A stretch of 19,436 bases of DNA, taken from NCBI GenBank assembly GCA_030037185.1, contig JASHRR010000489.1:1-19436 (forward strand). Direction: 5' to 3'. Below the pieces are notes generated by a model that saw only the letters and a program-made list of their open reading frames with translations, did not search any database and had not been told where the DNA came from. Position numbers and translations under genes: made by a program. Positions 1 through 8,526 of this stretch are shown here, piece by piece; the stretch's first letter is position 1; every line of letters begins with the position of its first letter. The DNA comes from Xanthobacteraceae bacterium (GTDB taxonomy: Bacteria; Pseudomonadota; Alphaproteobacteria; Rhizobiales; Xanthobacteraceae).

Positions 1-120
1 GAAGCCAACGATCATGACCCCGCTTCCCTTGAGCAAGTCGCGCCGCGTCAAAGCGACCGGCATCGCGCAGGCGGCATCAGCGGCGGCAAAGCCGCGCGAA
101 GGATCGTGCGTCGCGGTCAT
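1..120 (-). CDS. Molybdopterin-binding (large) subunit of a xanthine dehydrogenase/isoquinoline 1-oxidoreductase-type enzyme, N-terminal fragment
   Basis: This reads leftwards and runs off the window, so only about 40 residues are visible. They include a twin-arginine motif followed by a hydrophobic stretch (LTRRDLLKGSGVMIVGF), as found at the start of Tat-exported IorB/nicotinate dehydrogenase-type molybdenum subunits. The ATG lies inside the stop region of the upstream 2Fe-2S gene (ATGA overlap of 4 bp), so the two are translationally coupled. By family knowledge this subunit binds the molybdenum cytosine dinucleotide cofactor and hydroxylates a heteroaromatic or aldehyde substrate in the periplasm. 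The assignment rests on the Tat leader plus the neighbour, because the catalytic domains lie outside the window. The substrate is unknown. Confidence 0.75.
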   Translation of the reverse strand, partial: MTATHDPSRGFAAADAACAMPVALTRRDLLKGSGVMIVGF

Positions 121-623
121 AGCCTTCCTCCAGTGATGGTGCGGGAGGCGAGCTGGATCGCCTTCATGACGCGCGGGTAGGTCCCGCAGCGGCAGAGGTG
201 GCCATCCATGGCAGCGCGGATCTCGGCTTCCGTTGGGCGCGAATTGCGTGACAGGAGTTCGCTGCCCTTGATAAGCATGCCGTTGACGCAGTAGCCGCAC
301 TGCGGCGCCTGTACTTCGATGAAGGCCTGCTGCAGCGGATGGAGGGCCGGTACCGACGCGAGCTTATGCTGTTCCCCATACCATGCCGCCAGTCCTTCGA
401 GCGTCGTCACTGCCTGGCCGCCGACGGCGCTGATCGGCATCTGGCATGAGCGAACCTCGATGCCATCGAGCAGCACCGAGCACGACCCGCACTGCGCAAG
501 CCCGCAGCCGAACCGCGGGCCCTGCAAGGCAAGATCGTTCGTGAGCACGTAGAGCAGCGGCGTGTCGGGGCTCGCCTCGACCCGCTCCATCTGCCTGTTC
601 ACCTTGATGTTGAAGTCCGCCAT
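117..623 (-). CDS. (2Fe-2S)-binding small subunit of a molybdenum hydroxylase (IorA/NicA-like)
   Basis: This 168-residue protein carries both iron-sulfur clusters of the xanthine dehydrogenase-family small subunit. The plant-type ferredoxin cluster uses Cys40, Cys45, Cys48 and Cys60 (CGLAQCGSC then C). The second, helical-domain cluster uses Cys109, Cys112, Cys144 and Cys146 (CGYC ... CRC). Length and spacing fit the IorA/CoxS/nicotinate dehydrogenase A family (about 150-170 residues). The protein passes electrons from the molybdenum subunit, whose gene follows with a 4-bp overlap. A GGAG sits about 8 bases before the ATG. No FAD subunit is visible, which fits the two-subunit IorAB layout in which a cytochrome takes the electrons. 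The family call is firm; the substrate is not known. Confidence 0.95.
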   Translation of the reverse strand: MADFNIKVNRQMERVEASPDTPLLYVLTNDLALQGPRFGCGLAQCGSCSVLLDGIEVRSCQMPISAVGGQAVTTLEGLAAWYGEQHKLASVPALHPLQQAFIEVQAPQCGYCVNGMLIKGSELLSRNSRPTEAEIRAAMDGHLCRCGTYPRVMKAIQLASRTITGGRL

Positions 624-1806
624 CGGCTTTCTCCGTTTGGCGGCGCAGCCGACCGGATGGCTGGCCCAATTGCTTTCAACGGATTCCGAACCGGCATCAG
701 CCTACTGAGTGGCGGCCACCGCGACAAGCCGCCTCGCGGACGGGATCGTTTTGCCAATAGCATCTCGATGTCAAGATGGTCTTTAGTCCGGCAACGCGGG
801 CGCTTTGCGCCTGGCCGCCGCCGACAGCACGCCGGCTGCTATGACGATGATGGGTAGCAGCAACTATTACGGAGATGGCGGAACAGTCGAGGCGCTGGGA
901 GGTGCATCCAAACGGTCATCGACGTGCACTAAGCCATCGTCCGCCGTTGTGGGATCGCTTCCGCTGATGCCGTCCGGTCTCGTGGCAACACGGCTGGACC
1001 ATGTCGCCATTGTCATGGTGGTGGCCCTCTTGCTTCAAATGGCCGGACAATTTCGCGAGAAAAACTCGTCGCCACGTTCAACTCGTGAATCTGTCTTCCC
1101 GCCACGAATTTGCGGCGATGTCGCCCTCTACCTGGCGGCTTGCTGATCTGTTCGCGAAGCACGCCTTTTTGCTAATGGTCTTGGCTGGCTTCCACGTCGT
1201 TGGAAAGAGATATCGCGGACGGGTCCCTAGCGCCCCCCGGCCGCGCGGGGACGATAGCTGATCGAGCGCCTAAAGATGCAGGCTTGCCCTGCTAGATCAC
1301 CAGTGGTCGATATCGCCACCAATAGTAAAATACCGAAATCACTCCTTCGACCGCACCTTTATCCTCCGGACGGTATCCTCCGGACGGTAGCGACATCCGG
1401 CTCCCTCATCGGCGCAACGGCCATCATCACATGCGATTGAGCTTGGTGCCCAAAAAGCGCTTTATCGGATGATCGGGCGAGCAATCAGCGGGGGCGATCG
1501 GTGTTGACGAAGGCGAGAATGCCCATACAGACGTAGCGACGAGTGTCTTATATTATGCACAGTTTTCGCCGGAAGGTAGAGGATGCGGCCCGTTCGCAAG
1601 CTGCCTCTGTGCGAGGCTGCTTGCCTTGCGATGCTGTAATGCGCGGTCCATGCATTGGTAACGTGAGGACCGCTACGGTTTGTCTGATGGCCTGCAGCAA
1701 ACCGCGAGGACTAATGACCCCTCCAGGTGATCTTTGCAGTTGATCATGGAGGACATGGTTCTGGGCCTGCTATGGGCTTGCCTTGCCAACCCGTTGCATT
1801 TCAGCG
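624..1806. other. Long gene-poor stretch upstream of the carbamoyltransferase
   Basis: About 1.2 kb with no convincing gene. The short open frames here lack ribosome sites and recognisable motifs. A 14-bp tandem duplication lies at 1360-1387. A fragment around 1125-1160 reads WRLADLFAKH, in the same codon phase as a related peptide near 8005 (WRPVDLFAEE), which hints at decayed coding sequence but is not proof. At 1746-1847 a 33-codon open frame starting MEDMVLGLLW overlaps the start of the carbamoyltransferase in another frame. No nod box or clear promoter was recognised. Confidence 0.5.
1360..1387 (+). repeat. 14-bp perfect tandem duplication
   Basis: The unit TATCCTCCGGACGG occurs twice head to tail, followed by TA, so a third copy is only begun. 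It lies in a gene-poor gap. It is probably a replication-slippage duplication; no function is evident. Confidence 0.9.
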
Positions 1807-3579
1807 ATGCCACAGCTCATTCTCGCTGTTCACAACGGCCCGCATGACGCGGCGGCCGCTGTACTGGTTGACTACGAGCTGAAGGCAGCCGTTCAGCTGG
1901 AACGTTTGACCCGCGTCAAAGGAGATGGCGGCTTTCCTGATCTGTCGATCGAGGAGGCGCTTGGTATCGTCGGCGCCACGCGGCGCGACGTCGACGTACT
2001 TGCAGTCAGCCGTGCCGCGTACCCGGTGCAGTACTTTCGTCATTTTCACGGTTGGCGCTGGCTGCGCGAACAGTGGCGGACCCATGTCGAAGGCAAGAAG
2101 CTGCGATGGATTCCGCGCGAGACGGTGCGCGCGAACAGCGTGAACGTGGAGGACTTCTTCGACGTGACGTCGCTGCGACGCGATTGCGGGTTGCGCGATG
2201 ATGCTATCGTGCATTTCTACAATCATCATCTGGCACATGCGCTACCGACTCTATTCTACACCGAATGGAACGATGCGCTCCTGGTGACCTCGGACGGGGG
2301 AGGCGACAACGTAAGCTATAGCCATCGTCATTTTGCTAATGGCAAGATCAAGACGATGTATGGCGGCGACGAGTGCCTCACCACGCCGCCGCCGATCGAC
2401 AGTCTTGGCATGGCCTACGCGGCGGCGACGCGCGCCTTGGGCTTTCGCGACAGCCGACATGAGGGCAAGCTGACTGGCCTTTCGGCTATGGGCAAGCCGA
2501 TTTACGCAGAGCAAATCGGAACGCATTTCCATGTCGACCAAGCCGGCCGAGTGCATTCGAATTTTCGCAGCAACGGTGCCATGTTCGACCTCTTGCGCGA
2601 CGTGGCACGGAATAGTCGGCGCGAGGACGTTGCCGCCTCGATTCAAAAGGTGCTGGAAGACACGATGCTGACTTCCGTGCATCGTCTGCTGCAGCAGAAT
2701 CCAACGCGGCGTCTCGGAGCGTCAGGTGGCATCTTCGCGAACGTGCGCCTCAATCGCTTGCTCGCCGAACGGCTTAACATCGACGAAATTTTTGTGTTCC
2801 CCCCAATGGGGGACGAAGGATTGCCAGTAGGCGGGGCCCTGTCATATCTGCTGAAGCGGGACGGAAGCAGACGTTGGCTCACCCAGCGACGGCGGCTGAA
2901 GGATGTCTATCTGGGCCGCGATTATAGCAAGCAGGCCGACAACGTTCTTGCGGCGATTGCCGGCGTCAGGCAGCTCCGGGGCGATCCGATCCAAGCGGCC
3001 GCGCAACGCCTTGCCGGCGGCGAAATCGGTGCGATCTATACCGGCCGCATGGAATATGGGCCCCGCGCGCTCGGCGCCCGTTCGATCCTTGCCAACCCGT
3101 GTCGGCGACAAACGCACGACCTTCTCAATGAGCGGCTTGATCGGACTGAGTTCATGCCATTTGCTCCTGTGATCCCGGAGGAGAAAGCGGCCGACGTGTT
3201 CGACGTCAATTCCGTTAATGCCTACGCGTGCCGTTTCATGACGATCACGTGCGAGGTGCGGCCCGCCTGGCGCGAGCGCATCGCGGCCGTGGTTCATGTG
3301 GATGGCTCGGCGCGACCGCAAACCATCGAACGTGATGTCAACCCGCTTTATTACGACATTGTTGCTGCGTTTGGCCGCCAGACGGGCATTCCGGTCCTCG
3401 TTAACACGAGCTTCAACGTGCATGAGGAGCCAATCGTCAACACACCTGGCGAATGCGCAAAGGCGCTCGTGGATGGGCGCATCGACTTCGTCGTAACGCA
3501 AGCTTCGATTTACGAAGCAGCCGCGTCCAGGAACAATGAACGAAACCGGGACAGGTTTTCAGCGGCTGGACCCGCCTAA
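1807..3579 (+). CDS. NodU/CmcH-family carbamoyltransferase
   Basis: A 590-residue cytoplasmic enzyme of the NodU/CmcH/TobZ family, which makes carbamoyl-adenylate from carbamoyl phosphate and ATP and transfers the carbamoyl group to a hydroxyl of a sugar or other small molecule. The N-terminal Kae1-like domain shows the metal-binding NHHLAHA (139-145), DGGGD (163-167) and HEGKLTGLSAMGK (218-230). GASGGIFAN follows near 304-312. The C-terminal YrdC-like carbamoyltransferase domain shows GRMEYGPRALGARSI (413-427) and, near the end, VNTSFNVHEEPIV. Length is normal for the family. The ATG at 1807 gives the family-like start PQLILAVHNGPHDAAA; an in-frame TTG at 1783 is possible but less likely, and no strong ribosome site precedes either. 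No Nod-factor, antibiotic or glycosyltransferase genes are nearby, so the acceptor cannot be named and nodU is not assigned. Confidence 0.93.
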   Translation: MPQLILAVHNGPHDAAAAVLVDYELKAAVQLERLTRVKGDGGFPDLSIEEALGIVGATRRDVDVLAVSRAAYPVQYFRHFHGWRWLREQWRTHVEGKKLRWIPRETVRANSVNVEDFFDVTSLRRDCGLRDDAIVHFYNHHLAHALPTLFYTEWNDALLVTSDGGGDNVSYSHRHFANGKIKTMYGGDECLTTPPPIDSLGMAYAAATRALGFRDSRHEGKLTGLSAMGKPIYAEQIGTHFHVDQAGRVHSNFRSNGAMFDLLRDVARNSRREDVAASIQKVLEDTMLTSVHRLLQQNPTRRLGASGGIFANVRLNRLLAERLNIDEIFVFPPMGDEGLPVGGALSYLLKRDGSRRWLTQRRRLKDVYLGRDYSKQADNVLAAIAGVRQLRGDPIQAAAQRLAGGEIGAIYTGRMEYGPRALGARSILANPCRRQTHDLLNERLDRTEFMPFAPVIPEEKAADVFDVNSVNAYACRFMTITCEVRPAWRERIAAVVHVDGSARPQTIERDVNPLYYDIVAAFGRQTGIPVLVNTSFNVHEEPIVNTPGECAKALVDGRIDFVVTQASIYEAAASRNNERNRDRFSAAGPA

Positions 3580-4307
3580 TCGCTTTTACCGGGAATCGGC
3601 TCAGCCGGTTGCGTGCGATGGCCGAACAAAGACACGTGCAGTTTAAGACACGCGTCGTGGTCGGACATCCCGTGCGAGATCGCGCGCGATCTCAAAGCCG
3701 ATCTGTTGGTTGGCGGCGCGAGGCGGTTATTCGGCGTTGTATGATCGAATGCTCGGCGGCGAAGCCGGGCGCCCGCTTTGGCCGTCTTTTGCCGGGCGCG
3801 AAGAGGCGATTGGCAAAGCATGACTCAGGCTTCGCAGGAGATCCTGAGATGCCAGCTTCCGCACAGTCGTGCGAGGCCGTAAGCGGCACGAATTCGGCAG
3901 CCACGGCAGCTCGCGTGCCCCCCGCTGCAGCTTCAAAATCCTTCATTGCGTTCTTGGGGCGCACGGCGGCCGGTCCTCTTCTGCGGCCGGATGCCTGGCC
4001 TTCAAGTGTCATTGTCACAACAACTTAGACGATCCCGCCTTGGTGCAACGGGGGCCAAAGTGAGGTGGACCTTCGGACGGCGATTTTTGCTATAAAAACC
4101 GTCACGGTCGCGCGGCTTCCCGCAGATCGCTGCTGAGGCTCTCTCGAGATCGTCTTTAAAAGATTGGAAGCTGATCGCCTCTTGGTCGCTGAATCGGCGA
4201 ATCGTCTTGATCATCGGGACCTCCAGCACGGGGAGGCCGATGTCCGGCTTGAGAAAAAGATGGAGAGCGGCTAGTAATTCGTGCTGTCCGTCCAGGTATT
4301 CTCATTG
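3580..4307. other. Gene-poor gap between carbamoyltransferase and binding-protein gene
   Basis: About 0.7 kb in which only one small minus-strand open frame (4002-4214) has a plausible ribosome site. Open frames on both strands between 3600 and 4030 are Arg/Ala/Pro-rich and carry no motif I recognise. A weak AT-rich hairpin (CGG-cga-TTTTT ... AAAAA-c-CCG) lies near 4079-4102. No promoter for the downstream gene could be fixed. Confidence 0.45.
4002..4214 (-). CDS. Possible small hypothetical protein
   Basis: A 70-codon open frame beginning MIKTIRRFSDQEAISFQ. A good GGAGGT lies 4 bases upstream of the ATG on the minus strand, and the first half looks like ordinary soluble protein (acidic/basic alternation, few rare residues). 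The second half turns Arg/Pro-rich, as in non-coding GC-rich DNA, so this could be the intact start of a gene that has lost its tail. It is divergent from the gene at 4308. No family is recognised. Confidence 0.25.
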   Translation of the reverse strand: MIKTIRRFSDQEAISFQSFKDDLERASAAICGKPRDRDGFYSKNRRPKVHLTLAPVAPRRDRLSCCDNDT

Positions 4308-5186
4308 ATGAGACTGAGGATCGCGCACTACCGCAACCGCTTTTCGATGTTCCGTACGTACTACGCCCTACGCGCCGGGCTGGTGAGGGTGGACGGCCTC
4401 GATTTCACGATCCTCGAGCTTCCCGATCCACCCAGCCGGGCGCTTGAGGCCGCTCTGATCCGCGGCGATGTCGACGTCGCCAACCTCTATCTACCGAACT
4501 TTCTCGAACGGCGGCTCGAAGGCGCGCCGATCATCGGCCTGTGCACAGAATGGAAGTCGACCGGCAAGGGCAACGGCCTGTTCGTGCGCCGGGACAGGAT
4601 CCGAGGCCCAACCGACCTCGAGGGTGGCCGGGTGATGACCCATCAAGGCCGCCATGCCATCCACCAGTACCTCCTCACGCGGTGCTATTCGGCCGATTGC
4701 TCGACCCTGAAGTGGTTGGCGGGTCCGCAGGAGACGCTGATCGGCGCTCTACGGCGCGGAGAGGCTGACGCGGTGGTGCTCCTTGACCAGTTCTTCCACC
4801 AGGGCGAACAGTCCGCCGACCTCGAGTGCCTCTATACGGACGGTGAGGCGTGGAAGCGGCTGACCGCCTTCGACGAAATGATCAAGCACATCGTCGCGGC
4901 GAGCGCGCCACTGATGTCGCAGAATCCCGCGCTACATTGCGCGCTCATCGACGGCCTGCGTCGATCTCTCGCATACAGCGAGCGGAATATGAACGAGATT
5001 GCCGACGTATTCGTCAAATCTTACGGCGGCGACCGCGAGGACTTGCTGGCCTCCGCGCGCTACCCACGGATGGAATTCACCTTCACCGAAACGGAACGCC
5101 GGCTCGCGCAGCGCCAGATGGAGATGTTCGTCGAGGTTGGCCGGCTGCCGCGCAGCGTCCCAGTCGAGAGCTTTTTTGTGATGTAG
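4308..5186 (+). CDS. Periplasmic-binding-fold protein (NMT1/SsuA-like) lacking a signal peptide
   Basis: A 292-residue protein with the two-lobe binding-protein pattern: a first beta strand (MRLRIAHYRNRF), a lobe-I stretch ending in GDVDVANLYLPNFL, the typical hinge text RGPTDLEGGRVMTHQG (roughly 100-115), and the second-lobe phrase GALRRGEADAVVLLD. This matches the NMT1/THI5-like family, which includes ABC-transporter receptors for sulfonates/nitriles and cytoplasmic decarboxylases such as 4,5-dihydroxyphthalate decarboxylase. No hydrophobic leader is visible with either the ATG at 4308 or an in-frame GTG at 4281, so it may be a cytoplasmic enzyme or sensor rather than a transport receptor. 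No permease or ATPase gene is nearby. It lies 30 bp before the flavin monooxygenase gene and is probably co-transcribed with it. The stop codon lies inside a short tandem duplication. Confidence 0.75.
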   Translation: MRLRIAHYRNRFSMFRTYYALRAGLVRVDGLDFTILELPDPPSRALEAALIRGDVDVANLYLPNFLERRLEGAPIIGLCTEWKSTGKGNGLFVRRDRIRGPTDLEGGRVMTHQGRHAIHQYLLTRCYSADCSTLKWLAGPQETLIGALRRGEADAVVLLDQFFHQGEQSADLECLYTDGEAWKRLTAFDEMIKHIVAASAPLMSQNPALHCALIDGLRRSLAYSERNMNEIADVFVKSYGGDREDLLASARYPRMEFTFTETERRLAQRQMEMFVEVGRLPRSVPVESFFVM

Positions 5187-5205
5187 AAGCTTTTTGTGAT
5201 GTAGA
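5169..5205 (+). repeat. Near-perfect 18-19 bp tandem duplication spanning a stop codon
   Basis: AGCTTTTTTGTGATGTAGA (5169-5187) is followed at once by AGCTTTTTGTGATGTAGA (5188-5205), one T shorter. The first copy encodes the last residues and TAG stop of the upstream gene. The second copy fills most of the 30-bp spacer before the monooxygenase start at 5217. It looks like a slippage duplication and may alter the spacing or ribosome access of the downstream gene. Confidence 0.92.
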
Positions 5206-5216
5206 GAGTTCGGCTC

Positions 5217-6545
5217 ATGTCGACTTCCCAGCTAATTCATCTGGCCGCCGACCTGTCGCACTTTCACACCGACTATCTGTGGAAGATGCCCGGCTCGTGG
5301 GAAGGCTATACGTACTACAGCAGCCCGGAATTCTACGAGGATATCGCCCGCATGGCGTCGCGCGGCGTCATGGATATGCTGTTCTTTGGCGATTCCGGCG
5401 GTACGCCGGAGGATTATGGCGGCAACCACCATACTGCCGTGCGCTACGGCACCAAGTGGCCGCGCCACGACATGATGCCGATGATCCCCTGCATGTCGCG
5501 GGTCGCAGACGGTGTGGGATTCGGCATTACCATGTCGACCACTTATCACCATCCGTTCCACATTGCGCGCGTGTTCAACGGGCTCGACCACGTCACCAAG
5601 GGGCGCATTGCCTGGAACGCGGTGACTTCACGTTCGAAGAACGAGGCGGCGAACTACGGCTATAAGAAAATGATCGAGCACGACCTGCGCTATGAGCGTG
5701 CGCAGGAGCATCTCGGCGTCTGCTGCGCGCTTTGGGATAGCATCGAGCCGGACGCCATTGTGCTCGATCGCGAAAACTGCATCTTCGGAATCCCCGAAAA
5801 GGTTCATCTTGTGAATTTCGAAGGCGAATACTACAGCGTGCGCGGGCCGCTGCCCGCCTTGCCGTCGCCGCAGCGTCGGCCGGTAATCATTCAGGCCGGC
5901 CAATCAGGTCCAGGAATGGACCTGGCCGCCCGCTACGCCGATCTGCAGTTCAGCACAAGGCGCACCATGGCGAGCATGAAGGCGCATCGGGCCGAACTTG
6001 ACGGCAGGCTCGCCAAGTTCGGGCGTCAGCCGCGCGATTGCGCCATTCTCTGGTCGGTGCGCATCCAGGTCGCCGATTCGGAAGAGCAGGCTCACCGCAT
6101 GGAGGAGCACTATCTCGACTCGATCCCGCCGGAGGCCGGACTGATCGAGCTTTCATCCATGTACGGTCTAGATTTCTCTATGTTTCGGCGCGATATGCGG
6201 CTTGCCGACGTTGCCGCCGAAGTGAAGGCGCAGAACGTCCATTGGGGTAGCTTCGAGGAAATCCTCAAAACCACCGATCCGTCGCTCACCGTCGAGCAAT
6301 TCGGCCGCCGATTTATGACTGAGCGCATTCTGGTGGCTGGCGGAACGCCGAAACAGATCGTCGACAAGCTCGCGGCGTGGCATTTCGAGACCGGGGCCAA
6401 CGGCGGCTTCATGCTCGCGCGCGGCTTTTCGGCACCAGGCAACCTGCAGGAGTTCGTCGACCACGTAGTGCCGGAATTGCAGCGCCGGGGCCTTTCAAAG
6501 AAGAAATACGCGGGGACGACGCTGCGCGAAAACCTCCTGTACTGA
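5217..6545 (+). CDS. LLM-class flavin-dependent monooxygenase, NtaA/SnaA/DszA type
   Basis: A 442-residue TIM-barrel flavoprotein of the bacterial luciferase-like family, in the nitrilotriacetate/alkanesulfonate/dibenzothiophene-sulfone monooxygenase branch. Visible marks are DMLFFGDSGGTPEDYGG (53-69), the STTYHHPFHIAR segment (108-118), the diagnostic GRIAWNAVTS (129-138) followed by ANYGY, PVIIQAGQSGPGMDLAARYAD in the middle, and a C-terminal ILVAGGTPKQIVDKLAAW. Length is typical (about 440-460). By family it uses FMNH2 supplied by a separate reductase, which is not in this window, and oxygen to attack a C-N, C-S or similar bond. Its start is 30 bp after the preceding binding-fold gene, so the two probably form a transport-or-sensing plus oxidation pair. 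The ribosome site is weak (GAGAG). The substrate is unknown. Confidence 0.93.
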   Translation: MSTSQLIHLAADLSHFHTDYLWKMPGSWEGYTYYSSPEFYEDIARMASRGVMDMLFFGDSGGTPEDYGGNHHTAVRYGTKWPRHDMMPMIPCMSRVADGVGFGITMSTTYHHPFHIARVFNGLDHVTKGRIAWNAVTSRSKNEAANYGYKKMIEHDLRYERAQEHLGVCCALWDSIEPDAIVLDRENCIFGIPEKVHLVNFEGEYYSVRGPLPALPSPQRRPVIIQAGQSGPGMDLAARYADLQFSTRRTMASMKAHRAELDGRLAKFGRQPRDCAILWSVRIQVADSEEQAHRMEEHYLDSIPPEAGLIELSSMYGLDFSMFRRDMRLADVAAEVKAQNVHWGSFEEILKTTDPSLTVEQFGRRFMTERILVAGGTPKQIVDKLAAWHFETGANGGFMLARGFSAPGNLQEFVDHVVPELQRRGLSKKKYAGTTLRENLLY

Positions 6546-6571
6546 GCGCGCACATCGTCTGCAGCAACGAG

Positions 6572-7561
6572 CTATTGTCGCAACAGTCCGGCGGCCTCGA
6601 CCGCGGCGCGATAGACCGGCAGGTCGGCCCGGATAGCGGCGGCAAGTTCCTCCGGGGTGCTGCCGACCGCATCGACGCCGAGGTCAGACATGAGCTTGAT
6701 CACCTTGGGGTCGTGACAGAGTGCCGCGATTGCGTTTGCGAGCTCGTCGACGATCGGGCGCGGGGTTCCAGCTGGCGCAAAATAGCCGTTCCATGCGGTC
6801 ATTACGAAATCTGGCACGGTCTCGGCAACTGTCGGAACGTCTGGAAACTGCGGTAGACGGTTAGCGGTTGAGATCGCCAGAAGACGCGCCCGGCCAGCAT
6901 GCACCGAACCAATGATGTCGGAGACGTTGCCGAAGAACAGCTGAATCGTCCCGTTGAGCAGCGCCACAATCGACGGCGGCGTTGCCGTGTAGGGCACTGC
7001 CACCATATCGAGGCGTTCGCGCGCGGCGAACGCGGCCGGCGCGAGGTGGCTCGATGCGCCAAGCCCGGTTGCCCCGTAATTGATCTTGCCCGGATTGGCG
7101 CGGGCATAAGCGATGAACTCTCGTAACGTGTGGGCTGGGAGATCGTTGTTGATCACAAACGCCATGCCGTTGAGCGTCACCATGCTCACCGGCGTGAGAT
7201 CCTTGATCGGATCATAGTTGAGCTTCTGCATTAGCGGAACCACCGAGAATTGTCCGCCGCCTGCGAAGTAGAGGGTATAGCCGTCGGGTGGCGAGCGCGC
7301 CGCGTACTCCGTCCCAATTGCACCTGCGGCGCCTCCGCGGCTCTCGACGACGAACGGCTTGCCAAGCATCTTTGTAAGTCGGTCCGCAGTAATCCGCCCA
7401 AATACGTCGGCGATGCCGCCGGGACCGTACGGCACGACGACCTTGACCGGACGGGTCGGCCATTCGCGCGTCTGGGCGGCGGCACAAGCAGCCCATGCCG
7501 TTAAAAGCAAATACCACGGCAGCATCGCAGGACGCAGCGGGTGCAAAAGACGCCGGTGCAT
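6572..7561 (-). CDS. Tripartite tricarboxylate transporter substrate-binding protein (Bug family)
   Basis: A 329-residue exported solute receptor of the Bug/TctC family. After a Sec-type leader (hydrophobic PWYLLLTAWAACAAAQ) come the family marks WPTRPVKVVVPYGPGGIADV, VVESRGGAAGAIGTEYAA, PPDGYTLYFAG, DLTPVSMV, NPGKINYGATGLGASSHLA and DVPTVAETVPDF. These shape a periplasmic pocket, usually for a carboxylate. The ATG at 7561 gives a sensible leader; an in-frame ATG at 7660 would add 33 unlikely residues. No TctA or TctB membrane genes are present, so it is an orphan receptor, common in Burkholderiales and Bradyrhizobium. It is convergent with the monooxygenase, 26 bp apart. The ligand is unknown. 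Confidence 0.93.
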   Translation of the reverse strand: MHRRLLHPLRPAMLPWYLLLTAWAACAAAQTREWPTRPVKVVVPYGPGGIADVFGRITADRLTKMLGKPFVVESRGGAAGAIGTEYAARSPPDGYTLYFAGGGQFSVVPLMQKLNYDPIKDLTPVSMVTLNGMAFVINNDLPAHTLREFIAYARANPGKINYGATGLGASSHLAPAAFAARERLDMVAVPYTATPPSIVALLNGTIQLFFGNVSDIIGSVHAGRARLLAISTANRLPQFPDVPTVAETVPDFVMTAWNGYFAPAGTPRPIVDELANAIAALCHDPKVIKLMSDLGVDAVGSTPEELAAAIRADLPVYRAAVEAAGLLRQ

Positions 7562-8526
7562 GGCGGGCTCGCTTCCGATCGCTCGGTCGCTGACGGTTGA
7601 GCGCAAACCGGCGCGCCGGTGGAAATAGAGCGCGCAAGCGTAGTGCACTGTAGCTTGCACGCCGGATTGAGCGCTAGTGAAATCGCGGATGGCCTATCAA
7701 TTGGGCAACATTGACCCCGGTTCTGCTAACGCGCAACCGGGATTGTTCCTGGTGAATGTAGAAACATGAGGGCCAGTCTGCTGGTAGTGTTGACGGTTGG
7801 ATTCGCTAAGTATTGTCATCCCGGACCGCAGCTAAGCATGTCCATCAATTCCGTCTGGGCGAGGCCGATACTATCCGGGCGGTCGATAATCCGAACCGAA
7901 GAGCGGCTGAAATAAATTCTCTATCCAAACTGTACACACAGTCCTAAGCGAACGGACGCCGGGCCTTTGGGCTGTTGCCTTAGCCTTCGCTCCGGCGAAC
8001 CGCCTGGCGGCCTGTCGATCTGTTCGCGGAGGAGCTAGAGCATCTGCGCCCGCTCAATCCGCACCTCTACGACATCGTCCACATGCGAAGCAGCCGGCAT
8101 CAGGGCGAGTAGGGAATTTTTGCCCGCCGAACGGAACTAATCCTCGATGATCACCTGTAGTGCTAAAAAAGGGAGCGACCGGCAGCACCACCATCACTAG
8201 GCGGCAAGCCGCGCCTAACAAAGACAGTATGATCGCCATCGTGTCGATCTTCGGAGGCGACGAAACACCGCATCAGCGGTAGAAGGGCAACCACGCGCTC
8301 CAGCCACCGCGCCAACAAGCGGCAACTTTCTTTCCATCGGTTCCCGGCGCGGGCCGGTATGCAGCCAGCTCCCAACGGCCCAAAATCTAAATTGACTTCA
8401 TTCCCAAGAACAGCGACCAGAGCCGCGTTCTGCGATCCATAAGCCCATTGTGGTGCTGTCGCGGAAACGCATTACATCCGAAGCGCATTATCTTCAAAGA
8501 CACGAACGAGAAAAGGTTCCTACGTC
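7562..8526. other. Gene-poor gap with a possible coding relic
   Basis: Nearly 1 kb without a supported gene. One stretch (7984-8112, plus strand) reads like decayed protein: WRPVDLFAEELEHLRPLNP then HLYDIVHMRSS before a TAG. It has no start or ribosome site and I do not recognise the family. The rest shows nothing on either strand beyond short Arg-rich frames. The promoter for the leftward binding-protein gene must lie near 7562-7750 but no clear boxes were found. Confidence 0.4.

Noticed and set aside
1500..1806. A nod box upstream of the carbamoyltransferase
   Set aside because: No ATC-N9-GAT repeats with the usual spacing were found, so control by NodD is not supported.
3609..4028. A 139-codon open frame after the carbamoyltransferase
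   Set aside because: It is Arg/Ala-rich with no motif or ribosome site, and an equally long frame exists on the opposite strand.
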